NCBI GenBank assembly: GCA_028564675.1
Contig: JAOVVO010000133.1
Location: forward strand, 84,123 to 148,122
Length of the DNA stretch: 64,000 bases
Origin: Onchocerca lupi
Taxonomy: Eukaryota; Nematoda; Chromadorea; Rhabditida; Onchocercidae
Direction of reading: 5' to 3'
The position numbers and the translations under genes are program-made. Every line of letters starts with the position of its first letter. Position 1 is the stretch's first letter. The notes below the pieces were generated by a model that saw only the letters and a program-made list of their open reading frames with translations, was not told where the DNA came from and did not search any database. This document shows, one piece after another, positions 1 to 12,264 of this stretch.

Positions 1-128
1 ATGGGAGTATTCACTCTTGTCGCTGAAATCGCGAGATAAAAAAAAAAAAAAAATCAGTGATCCCTTTGTTTAAAATTTTACATTGCATATCTCATGTAGT
101 TGATTGTAAAATTAATTCGTCTATCCAG

Positions 129-431
129 TTAATGAGCTTTAAAAAAGCTCTCTTTCATCATCAGCCAACTACTGGCACAGTCTCATGCGCACCAAAGGCG
201 CATGCTTCCGAGACAACAAAGGATCTTGCTTGTCTCTGCAAAATGATACCAGGATCCTCCATCCACGAAGAAGATGAGGGTCCTGAGTACAAAAATCATT
301 TCTACCAACTAGCTGCCATCAGCTCGGTCGAGTGGACCAGCGGTGATAAACCAATTCTTCTTCTTTACCAAACCTATCTCCCCTTTTTACATTATAATCT
401 CTTAATGATATTATCGGAATTGTATTGTTAA
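129..431 (+). CDS. possible terminal exon of an unidentified gene running in from the left edge
   Basis: An open frame of about 100 codons follows a possible acceptor (CTATCCAG, ending at 128) and closes with TAA at 429-431. The stop overlaps an AATAAA-like poly(A) signal. The stretch is clearly less AT-rich than its surroundings. It encodes a mixed, non-repetitive segment containing a Cys-x-Cys pair (ACLCKMIPG) and an acidic run (HEEDEGPEY). I do not recognise the family. It could also be read with a donor at about 342 (GTGATA), which would make it an internal exon. The evidence is only composition, frame and signals, so this is a weak call. Confidence 0.25.
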   Translation, partial: LMSFKKALFHHQPTTGTVSCAPKAHASETTKDLACLCKMIPGSSIHEEDEGPEYKNHFYQLAAISSVEWTSGDKPILLLYQTYLPFLHYNLLMILSELYC

Positions 432-3400
432 TAAAATTGTTGTAATAATTGCTGCGTATGTTGATTTATAAATTAATCATAATAAAGGTTTAATTACCCA
501 AGTTTGAGGTTCGTTACCGAGTGAATGAAAATAGAATTGAAGAAACTGTGAGAACGAAAGAACAGAATTCAACTTATTATTTTGTCACTATCAGAAAGAA
601 AAAGCGACACTGCTTAAACATCAACATTATTTTTTTTTTTTTTTTTGTGTAAAAACAGAATTAGCTTTTATAATGATCTCATGTTGATTAACCAAGCCGT
701 ATCAACAATCTCAGTTCAAAAATGCTAATTATATTTAGAAAAAATTGGTAGTTTCAAGAACATTTTTTATAAATTATTCGAGCTTTTCGATTCAGATAAG
801 TCTCATGTTTTCTCTATTCGTATGATTTTGTAAGTTTAATTTAATGCCAAACTCAAATAATCACTTTTTGAGCAGTATTTTGAAAATTTCAATGCAAAGT
901 TACCATTCACATGGTCTTTGACTTCTTGCACTGATGAAAGCATATCATTTTTGTGGAAGATGAAATACAGGCAGTTTTAAAAGTTACCATACGAAGAGCT
1001 TCATCTGCAAATATAAGAAAATAAATGGGATCGGATTGGGGAAAAAACATAAAATTCATTGGAGCTGTTAGATGGAATGGAAATGACATATTTGGATCAT
1101 TTTTATCATGTGATAGATAGCAAACGAACAATCATTTGCGGCTTGATGACTGCGAAAAGAAAAGTTGCGCTTTTTCCTTTCATCATACGTAGACTTTTTT
1201 ATATTTCATCTTTGCATTGCTATCAAATGCATCATTCATGTTTATTTTCTTTCTCAACTACTGGTATTTACAATTAACATTTTAGTTTTTCTCGGGAAAT
1301 GTGAGTATCAAATCTTGTTATCATCATGAAATACAATGCACTGAGTGGATTGAAAGTTAATTGCTTAATTAATTCTTGTATCCACAACTGAATCATTTCA
1401 CGAAGCATAAATGATGAAAATGTTAGTAATACATATGAAGACATCTTCGTTGGATATAAAGATAGATATATTCAATTCTTATTATCATTACTAAGAATGG
1501 TTAGTGAAATGATAAGCGAGCATTATAGCCTAATATTTAAACTTAATCATCAACCAAAACGTGTTTTACATTCTATTGTAATATAACGGCAGAATCGCCA
1601 GAAATACATCATTACGCTAATGCAATTGGCCTTTTATGGGACATTTTCATGTGCAATTGATTTGTTTAATATTTTGCATTCCATTCGTGATTGTATACTA
1701 TAAAATGTACGACAAATTTGGCATTGCGTAATCGTGTATGCACTCATTCTATTCTTGAAATCATTTACCAATCTTCATCCTTCGATAAACTTTTCAAATT
1801 CACAAGGGAATAAAACGAGAGATAGATGAGGTTAAGAGGGGATAATCAGTAGCACTTCTGATTTGGATGATAGGTGGTAGGTCTAAATTAGACATTCCAT
1901 CTATTTACCTCATCATGATGTTTCTCTCATTATTAACACGAATAATTAACAAATCAGGAAAGGATAACTGAAAAAAATTTTCTAAAAATTGTTATCATAA
2001 ATGACGCTATGGGCTCGTGTTATTTTCTTCCTCTCCTTCGTGCTTTTTCTTTTTTCTTTTTTAACCATAAAAATTCATGCCTGCTGGTGCTAGTTTAATA
2101 TCAATAAGGAAAAATAATAATTTCTACTTTTTCTCTCTGAATCCATTTTTCAATTAATTGGTAAAAGCATAAAATTTCTCATTTCATCTACTAAATTTAC
2201 AAAAATATTTCTTGAATATTCTTTTTTCCAATGAAGAAAGAATTTCATCGTACCAGCGAGATTTTTTTCTTTATTAGAAAGAGAATTTAAAATTTTGTGC
2301 AGATTGATATATTTTTGGCTTAGTTTTTCATTTTTCTCTTAAGTATAACAAATTTCAAATTTCGTATTTATTATTGTCTCCATTTCTCTCATGTATCAAA
2401 GGCATATTTCTTACATCACATCATTCATCCGTGATTTTAATTTATTTTCCGTTAGAATTCCAACAGCTTCAAAGCAATTTTATTCATCTACTGGGATTCA
2501 ATTCCCTCATAACATTTCTTTTATTTCACACATCCGATGATTCAGAAGCATTTCTCATCAGTGTACATCATTTTATAATTACTTACCATCTGCCAGACTT
2601 TACAACTCATTTACGCATGCTTATAATAACCATAGCAAATTCATTGAAATTAGTTTGATTGAAATTAATCATAATCTCAATTTTCATGCTGAAGCGATGT
2701 CATAAATTATCTAAATCTTTTCAATCGTATGTATATTTGAGTGTATATTAGTACACAAAAAGTTTTTAAACAATTTGAACTAGTTTTTTAAATTTCAGAA
2801 AACTTTTAAATCCTTCGAGCTTTATTCGAAATGAAAAATATTTGTATATATACATTAAAATAAATGATGAAATGCTGCTTTAGAAATGATTTTTATCGTT
2901 ATTCCTTTAACTGAATCTCCAATTAGTCTTAAATTTTTTTTTTCTTGTTAAAAGGAAAATTGACAACAACATGATAGTAATGAGTTAGTCGAGACAAAAA
3001 ATATTTTATTATTATTATTATGTTTTTCTAAGCCGCAATTTTCGTTCAAAGTAATTAGTTGGTCTAACTTTGAAATTTTGCAATTTTGAAAGTGCTAAGA
3101 TTAATTTCTGCATGTAATGAATATTGAGAATAACCTGCTGTGAAGATATAGCAGGTGTTTCTCAAGTCATGAAATGAATAGATTTTAATCTGAAAGAAAA
3201 AGGAAATAGGACTACACTTTCATCTACATATGAATGTTTGTATATATTTTTTATTTATTCGTTTGATAAATATTTAAATTTATCCATTTTTCCACTTGAT
3301 GACTTAAATTTGGACCTAAGCAACTAAAGTGAATGAAACTGAAGTAGTTTAAATTATTTTAATTAAGAATTTCATGATGACCCAATCTTTAATAAACGAA

Positions 3401-4597
3401 AACCATGCTTTTTTAAATCCTAAAACTTGTCAATTTTTTGATAAAACAAATATATAATTGTCATTTTCACCAAATGAAAGGATTTGTTTGAATTTCAAGT
3501 AGTATTTTTCAGGCAAAAATATTTGGTGAAAGGATTTCAAAACTTATCTCTTACAAAAGTTATCAAATGAGGCAATAAATTTTTGCATTAATGATTTGAT
3601 TCCTAAAGTATGACGAATTTCATTGCGATTTGAATCGGATAAGAGTGCGAAATTGAAGCATGCAGGAAATATTCGTTTAAAGATTTTAGCCTTTTTCAGC
3701 TAAAATCCTTTTTCTGGAAAAAAAGACTTCCAATTAAAAATTCTCCTCGAATGTAGGTTCGTTGTTGAGCGGAAAAATCATAAGCTAAATTGATAAAATT
3801 TCTTTGTATGAAATTTAGCAGTTTTCTGGGACAAATTCACAAGGATATCTATTATTTAGCAGAAATTTCTATCTACAATCTATTATAATCATCAAATTGT
3901 TCGTTTTTTCTTTTTTTTTCTTGAAAATAAAATAGACTATATAATCTATTCTGGAAAAAAAAAAATTTTTTTTTCTAGAACAAATTAATCACTGTGGCAT
4001 TTGTTCATCGTGTATTTGTCAGTTTCCGGGTAATTTTTCCCTCCCCAAACCGAAATCTAAGATTTTTTTTCTTCTCTGCATCTCAATTTTTAATCTTTTC
4101 CCTTATCAGTTGTTTCGAAGAAGATGTAAATATACGTTGTTAACAAAAGTAAGACGAAATTTTGAAAAATATATTCGCTGTATTGCGCTGATGTGTGAAA
4201 TGATACCGAATGTGTGGAAAGGGGAATGAATTCACTATCAGCCAGTTTTAACCGATAACATTTTCTTGCAAAACGAAGTGTGTAGACACCACTACTATCA
4301 TCTTTTTCTGTTTTTATATTTGTCGCAGTAATAACGCTGGAAATTGCTGTAATTTATCAACTCTGATGGTGTTAATGACAATGACGATAAAATTGATAAT
4401 TTGATTGTAATTGGTGAGATATACGAATAAGAAAATGATATTATTCATTTAAGTTTTAGTTCAGAGTTTTGTGCGAAAAATGAGGCTATAAATCTATTTC
4501 AAAATATTTATGAACTTCTCTGCGTAGTAATAATAATAATTTTTTCTTTCTTTTAATTCCTTTTTCTTCGCTTCTCAATTCTCTAACTTACTCTAAG

Positions 4598-4634
<37 letters not shown>

Positions 4635-7600
4635 TCAGGAATTGAACAATGAAATTCCAAGCTTTGTTGTAATAAAAACAGTTATGAAAAATATTGCATC
4701 TTCCGTGAAGGAAACTTGCACAAAAATATCTGAGGTGGATTGAATAATAGTTTCATTTCTACAATGTCCGGTACTTTTTTTTTGTAATATTTTAGAGATA
4801 ACTGGTTAGCTTGCTATTTCGGTTTGTTTAAATTGCTTTATTTTCATTTTAATTTATGTGCTTTGATCACTTTTATGTGGGATCAGTGTGATCAACAATT
4901 CCTATGCAAGATTGATTTCTTTAGAGAGAACGCCATTATTATTTGTCCTGTTTCTAAATTAAATATTATTGGACTATCTTAATTGTTTTGCACAATGATT
5001 TCTCCATGAACGTTTTTCTCATTTCATCTTTCAAATATACAACTCTTGTCATTTCCAATCATTCCAATTGCAGATTGATAGAATTAATAAGAATGCTGAC
5101 GGAAGATTAATCAGCATTTCACTGCGCTAAATTCACTTTTAGTAAATTTAAATAAATGTTACTGACCGTTATGATCATTTTAAGAGAGGAAGGGAAGGCA
5201 ATAGATTTTAAAATAGAATCATTGAGTAACACCATCAAAATTTTATTTAATATCTACAAGGTTAAATTTATTTTTAATAATAATTTTTTAGTTCTTAACA
5301 ATCATTTATTTTCAAAAATTAATGCTTCATCTCCCAAATTAAAAAAAAAAAAAATGGAATATTCACGTCAAAAATATGCTTGAACTTTTGAAAATGTCTG
5401 CTGACTAAAAATAAGACTATCATTATTGATGAATTCAATTAGTTCTTCTTTTGAAATGCAATACGCTAATCGTAGTACATGAATTATTGTAAACATACGT
5501 AAGATTTTATAAAGTTTTCTTAAATGAAAAAATTTACGGCCGTTTTCGTATAGATGAAAGATAGTTTTGTTATCAAAGATAGAAGAACTAAAGTGAAAAA
5601 TCAAAAATATGTTACAAAATTGAGACCAAAAAAATTAGCAATATAATAGAGATTATCAGTGGCTCAGAATATAATGGATGAGAGATTGCAAAAAAAAAAA
5701 TCTTTCCAAAATGAAATTTGATTTTGCTGAAATCTGTTTTCGTGTCATTTATTGCTGGCATTAGGATGACACCTTTGTGATCCTTACAATTTTTAGCAAT
5801 TTAATATCAAGATCAAGAAATCAAAATGACAAAATCTAATTTTAAATTGAAAATCTTGAAATCTTTTGATTGAAAATTTTTAGCAGAAAATTTATTCGCA
5901 AATCGAGTAATCCAAAATTTGTATTCAGTTTTAATCATAAAAAAAAGATCAAGTGATACACGATTATTTGCCATGACGTATGTACAAATCAAATTATTTG
6001 ATAGTTATATTTTTGTGTCAAAATATTATTCGGAGGTCTACAATAATTTCTTTTCCATGGTTAATTTTCATTATAATGACGAATTTCGCATACTTATTGG
6101 AGAACGTGGAGTCTGAAGATCTGCATGTGATTCGTAATTTATTTTCATTTGCAGTGACGAGTTCTCCTATTTTTTCCTCTTTACCTATGAATTTTGCACA
6201 TCTTTTGATTTTCAAGTAAGAATCTGGAATATTTTCTACAAATATTCCTCTAATTATCTCGTAATTTCATTAAAGCTCCTCCTTAATTGCCGATAATTCT
6301 GTTGAATCCACCTTCAATAATTTTCATGCAATGTCCCTCACTTAGCTCTTATGTATTTTTATCAGAAGCATTTGTTTTTCAAAATCATTTGCTAAATAAC
6401 TTTTATTTTTTAGTAATTTCACTGCAGAAATTTTCTTATTTGAAAATACTTGATTAAGACTCAGCATTACTTGCCTATTATGTGAAAACGAAAGAGATTA
6501 AAGACTCTGCATTGAAGATTTTGAACACTTTTTGAAATTTGGAATTATTCAGAAAATTCCTGAAAATATTTATTTCGACACTCAATTTACATCATAATGA
6601 ATTTACTACCAAATTTCATTATGATCATTACACTTAAAAGCCACAAATTGCTGCATCAAAACCATATTAAATTTATTAGACAAAATTTTTTTAACAGAAT
6701 ATCTCACTTCGGTGAAATTTCCAGTTTTCCACATAATGCACTTATTTTTTACTTCTCATTAGTGTTACGGTAAAACTCTCCGTAGATTTACAAACCAATA
6801 AATCGATATATTTTAAAAACACAATGAATCCATCTTTCTTAAAAAAAAAAAAGAAAAAATCTCAAAAAAAAAAAACAGTATTTTACCACACTTTATAGAA
6901 AGCATTTTCCAATATCGTCATTGTTTTGATTTTTTTTTTTAAATTTTTAGTTTTTTGTGCAATTTTTCAATAAATTTAAGACTTTTTAACACAAGTGATT
7001 GTTCCAATTTATCATTTTTACAAAAATATTATTAAAGAATTTTCAACATCTCACATATCGAAAATGATTTAGAAAGAATTAAGTACTAAAAAATGTGAGG
7101 TGTTCACATAAATCCATTTTGCCCTTTATCTTAGTTTATTTTGCTCGCAAATAAATTTATGCCTAGTTTTTATGACGAATTATTTTTTAAGATTTAAAAT
7201 AATATTTGCAAGAAGTTGAATAAATATTATTTTAGTGGACTTTTATATTTTAAGCAGGGTTTTCTCTTTTAATTGTTTTTTCCATGATAAGATATATTGA
7301 TTATAATTTTCCGCAAGGACCAAATTTCCTGATTCCACTAGAAGCAAGTTTCATTAATCAAGCCAAAACACTTGCTTCATTTATACTCATTAAATTTATT
7401 TCCCATTTTCATTCGGAAGAACTTCAATCTTTTTCATTTCTCTGGTCCCATCTTTTTTCTCAAAATCGAAAATTTTTATATGTTCCACAGATCAGAAAAT
7501 GAAAATCCGACATCGGCAATATTCATTTCTGTATGAATATTGGTAAATACAACTTAATTTCCTAACGTGTCAAAAATTATATATAATACGATATCATACG

Positions 7601-10600
7601 CTTATAATAATAATCAGCTTAGTTATCACTTTAACTTGAAACAATTGCAAATTTTTTTGGTCTATTGAAAAATTTTTTACTGAAATATTATCAGCATTTG
7701 ATTATGGTTTTATTGTTGTCCAATATTGATCATTATTTCAATTTCATTATCCAACTGATAACTCCGAAATGTTTAATTATTTTTTTTAAGAAAAATAAAA
7801 ATCGATTACAAGAAATAATTTGCATCAAGAAATTCATTGTAGTTATAATTTGTCATTTTAAAATTCTTCAAAAACATTACTCAAAAATTTTAAAACGGCA
7901 CATGCACATTAATAATAATGCCATACATTGTGTAATACACTGTTATTGATAAAAGATAATCAAATGTAAGAAAATCAATAATGAAATGAAGGTCGAGGTT
8001 GATAATTAATAAATCTATCCATTGATCAAAGTGTTGTAACCAAAATGATCGTTTAGCATGATCAGTGCTATATAAGAAACAGTAATCATGTCAGGTCTTT
8101 CGCATTGTAATACATATCTAAATCTTTTCGCTTTATCCGTTTTCTAATTTGTATATTATGATAATGAACTCTTGCATTGGACAAATCTCAGTGATAAGAT
8201 GATACGTCTGTGAGTTTTTTAAATTATATTAATGTAATTAATTTTAAAAAAATCTTTAAATTAGCAATGAACAATTGCATTTCTATGATAAATTTTTTTT
8301 TTACCTTCTCTCTCATCTCAATGGAGCGCAAATACCAAAATATTTGTTTGTGTACCATGAAATGATCATCACATGACAATTTGTTACTAAATCAGAAATT
8401 GAAATTTTTATATGATAGAAGATTGTTCAATATCAATTATTGATGGTGATAATGGTGTTGTGATTGAGGAATGCAGCATGATTGGAATCAATTGCAGTAG
8501 TTAAATACTCACATCATTCACTTTCATTTACAATTATTTCATCGTCGGGTCGTCTTCTAGTAGTAGGCAGGTTGCAAGGAAGGGAACAAAGACAGCTTTG
8601 ATTCGTTTTTCTCGTTTTGCTCGAAATCATTTTGTTGATAAGTAACGGGTAAATTCTGAAATATTGTTGGTTGGTTGACGAGAAGAAGGACAATAGAAGA
8701 GGGAAAAGGTGGAGTTTTTCCCGTCGAGACAGCATACCTTTCTTACCTGACAATAACAGTTTTCAAAAGTAGCCGGTTTTGTCCCGTTTTAAACTTCATT
8801 ATCAAACTTTCATGTCAGCTCTTTCGTCTTCTCGTGAAAAATCTTCCCAAAAATCAGTTTTTTTTTCTTTTTCAGGAACGATTGGCAATTTTAAATTAAA
8901 TATCTTTATTTAAAATCAGTAATTATTGATTGGTAATATATAATCACATCTATCATATTGATAATAATAATTAAATAGTAATTGATGAAGATAGTAACTA
9001 TGAAATGACAAAAGTATTTTTCCAAAGGAAAATATTTGCAGTTATGATGATGATGATAATGATAATGATGACGATAACAATAAAGGATGTTAGTATTAAA
9101 AGGATTGGAATGATACTAATAATAGTGATAATAAGGATAATGACCGCGATTATTAATAATATTAATGACAGCGAATTTGATGGATGGAAAATATAATTTA
9201 GAAACAATATGAGATATTGAAATCTAAAAATGCGTTTATATTCCACTAAATCCTAATTCGAACTTGTTTCTTCGCCTTCTTCTCCTTCGTTTTCTTCAAT
9301 TTCTTCAAACCAGCCTTTACAAGATTTCCTGTTCTGTTCGAAGTAAGTATCAACAATCATCTATGTTATCTCCAAGGATCTGCACAATATCTTGCTCGTT
9401 TGCTCAAAATCATGCATTCGTAAACTGTTCCGTTGCATGTTGAGTTTCAGTAAAATGGCGATAAATTTGTCTTCATTGAACATTTTTCAATTTTATGATG
9501 ATTTAATTATATCAAAAGGAAACAGGTGTGAACAAATTGACTGTCCTCCTTATGTAAGTACACATTATAAATAAATAAGTGATGAAAATAGGCGTAGAGA
9601 ATTAATGCAGAAGCGATGTTCCAAAGGATACATTTAAAAGTAGCGGGAGGATCAGAAGTTAGCTTTTCAGATTCTCCCTACCACTCTTCATCTTACAACT
9701 TCTCAGACAACTTTTAAAGTCAGTTTTATCAATAGCTGTCTTTGTCAGCAAATGCTTCCATTTGTTATTTATTCCGAACTAGAATTTTTCTTATATTCAA
9801 TGATAAATGGAACTAAATCTAAAAGTATTGGGCATTGATTGATATAAATAATTTCTTAAGTGACAAAACAAATAAAATTTTTTCGTAAAATTTGTCGTCA
9901 GTTTTTTTCTTTTTTTTCTCCATTTTTTTACTTTTTCAACCATCACTTTATCAAAGGTAACTGGCGAGCAAAATTCATCGAAAATTGAACGAAGAACGAA
10001 AAAAATGTGATATATTTCTATTATCTATTACAGTTATGATTGATGTTGAATCAAAATTGAATTTTTTGGTTGAAGAAGGGCAATTTAATTATTTATTTCT
10101 TGTTAATTTATGTGCTTTAGAATTGCGACAATTTTTGAAATACAATTTTCTTACAGCTTATTTTTTGAAAATATTTTAATTCTTGTTTACATGCCGTCAT
10201 CATTTATCAAACTTGTAACTAAAGTTAGTTTTTAATTGAAATGAAAATTCTTTCAACAAGAATTTGATGGTGTTATTGTGGCATAAGTTTATATCTGTAA
10301 AAGATATGCATCGTAGGAAAGTTTTACCACATTTTTTTCTCTCTCTCTCTCTTTTCAGTTTATTCCTGGATATTTACTTCCAAAAATCTTGCTGAATCTT
10401 GTAAATGATTGCATATCTGTTCGTACTATATACTCTGAGAAGAATCTGTTGTATTCTTGCCTTTATTTTTGTATCTCGCCGAATTACTGTTTTGTAATAT
10501 TGGTCGAATTTTAAGCTTTTTGAAAACCCAACTGAGAAATTGAAACAACAAATTTGTCAATATGAAAGATATTGAAAACTGTCAAGAATAAAAATATGCC

Positions 10601-11799
10601 ATGAAGAAAATTAAATGTTATCTGATAGATGTTGAAGATTTATCGGTTCCAGTACTTACTCTGTTTACAACTTTTTGCTTTCTGTTTCTGTTTATCCATC
10701 AATGCTTACTTCGTAAGACATGCGCAAATCTTCTTTCAACCCTTTTTGCTTCTTTTCAAAAGTCTCTTTCAAATCCAAATGTCTCGGAGTGTTGGGTGTT
10801 TGTCAAAGAATGTTTCTCGTTTCATTTCCTCCTTTCTTCCATGTCGTAGTACCTCACCTCCCAATTTTCAAAAGCCAACCAATAAATGTCATTAGTTGAT
10901 TTACGATTTGCAATATGCTAAATATTTTGTTTCCTTAGACTAAATCATGCGACTTTCTTCTTCTTCTTCCTTTCTTCTACCACGCCATCCTTTCAAAACG
11001 TTTTAGACATACAATTTTGTTTGTCCTTCCCCTAAATACCGAATTACTTCGTCTCTTTCAGTTCAATATTTCCGCATAGTATTTATTCATCACGATAACC
11101 GCTTTTATTTTGTTGAAATGTAATTTAAATAGATCACAAATTTCAATAAGAACATGGAGGAGACTGCCCATTTTGCAAGAATTTAATACTTTTTTTTTCT
11201 CTCAAAGAAATAAACCGAACTTTTTTTGCTTCTTTTTTCGACTTGGACCCATACTTCAAAAAACTCTGAGGTAGAGAAAAATATTTATTGATGGCTCCAG
11301 ATTAGAAATTGAATCTAATTCTTGGGAGTATCAGATGAACTGTGGTTGGTATTTGACTTGTTCTGTCTTCGATAAAATTGCACAAAGATGAGTTTGAGGA
11401 ATATGTCGTCTAAAGAAGATCTTTATTGACCAAAATTTATTGTTATGAACTTTTCCCAAAAATTATTTCCTGTGATAATGCGACAAGGATTGAAAAGAAT
11501 ATTACTATTGTTCGTTTCTGATATGAAGTTACTGTAATTTATCATTTTCCAGTCATATTTTATGCATATTTCAAAAACGCAATGCATCCATTCATATGAT
11601 GTCATATAATGGTACTTGATTAGATGTAACATTATTATTTTAATATTATATGTAAAATTAGCAAAAATCAGCCCATTTTCTATTATTATACTCAAAATCA
11701 GCCTAAACCAAGAATTAGCCTATTAATTTATTATTATATGCAAAACCAAATTATTTTAGTGCTATCAGTGTTGTTAGTAAAATAATTTATTTTGATAAA
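432..11799. other. AT-rich region with no recognised gene
   Basis: I see no exon chain, RNA gene or mobile element that I can support here. The open frames are short, lack neighbours in phase and have the residue bias of random AT-rich DNA. Homopolymer tracts are frequent, for example poly-A near 4603-4631. The one place that looks coding is 9255-9345. There a minus-strand frame gives an acidic C-terminal-like peptide ending in a stop, while the plus strand has a perfect GTAAGT donor at 9344. Neither could be connected to further exons. Confidence 0.5.
9043..9170. repeat. degenerate GAT/AAT trinucleotide-rich low-complexity tract
   Basis: About 130 bases are dominated by GATGAT, GATAAT and AATAAT triplets. 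The tract gives open frames full of Met/Ile on one strand and Ile/Val on the other. Those frames are a composition effect, not genes. Confidence 0.6.
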
Positions 11800-11859
11800 T
11801 TTCTTCATTTATATATGATATCATGCAAATCGCATGTATATCATATATAAATGAAGAAA
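11800..11859. repeat. near-perfect hairpin, about 27-bp arms, 5-nt loop
   Basis: The left arm 11800-11826 begins TTTCTTCATTTATATATGAT. It pairs with the right arm 11832-11859, with one bulged base near the loop (ATCATGC against GCATGTAT). The loop is only AAATC. The structure is palindromic rather than miRNA-like because the loop is so small. It could be a small inverted-repeat element. Confidence 0.7.
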
Positions 11860-12198
11860 AAAACGCATTGTTGCTGCAAGACGATTGTGGAATTGCATGG
11901 AAAATAGAAGCGATGCTGTCACCAATTTGCTTGCCGATGATTAATTTCTTTGTATAATTTCTTCGAAACTTTTTCCATAACTTTAGCAGTTTGATGGTTG
12001 AGATACTATGATACTATTCAGAGAGCTCAGTCAGATAGATAACGTTTTTCGAACAGCCTGAATCATTTGGTTATGTTCGAATTATTATTGTTCAACCATT
12101 TCCATCAAGAATGCTGCTAACACTTCCTTCCCGAAACCTTCATCAATCCTTTCTTCATCCATTTCACTCCCACTTTACGACGATCATCTTGTGATCAT

Positions 12199-12264
12199 TT
12201 CAGAATCGTTCAGCAATCATTCCGGCATTTTTCTATGTCGAAATGATTGCTGAACGATTCTGAA
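12199..12264. repeat. perfect 23-bp inverted repeat with a 20-nt spacer
   Basis: Bases 12199-12221 (starting TTCAGAATCGTTCAGCAATC) are exactly reverse-complemented by 12242-12264. The spacer, 12222-12241, is 20 nt. The arms contain no mismatch and have a near-normal base mix for such an AT-rich region. The size resembles a small RNA precursor or the core of a short inverted-repeat transposon. No flanking target duplication is obvious. Confidence 0.75.

Noticed and set aside
8514..8899. Opposed frames with many Arg/Lys and Ser/Leu residues
   Set aside because: The base mix is a little richer than its neighbours, but neither strand gives a recognisable protein or in-phase splice sites. It may be regulatory, but I have no evidence.
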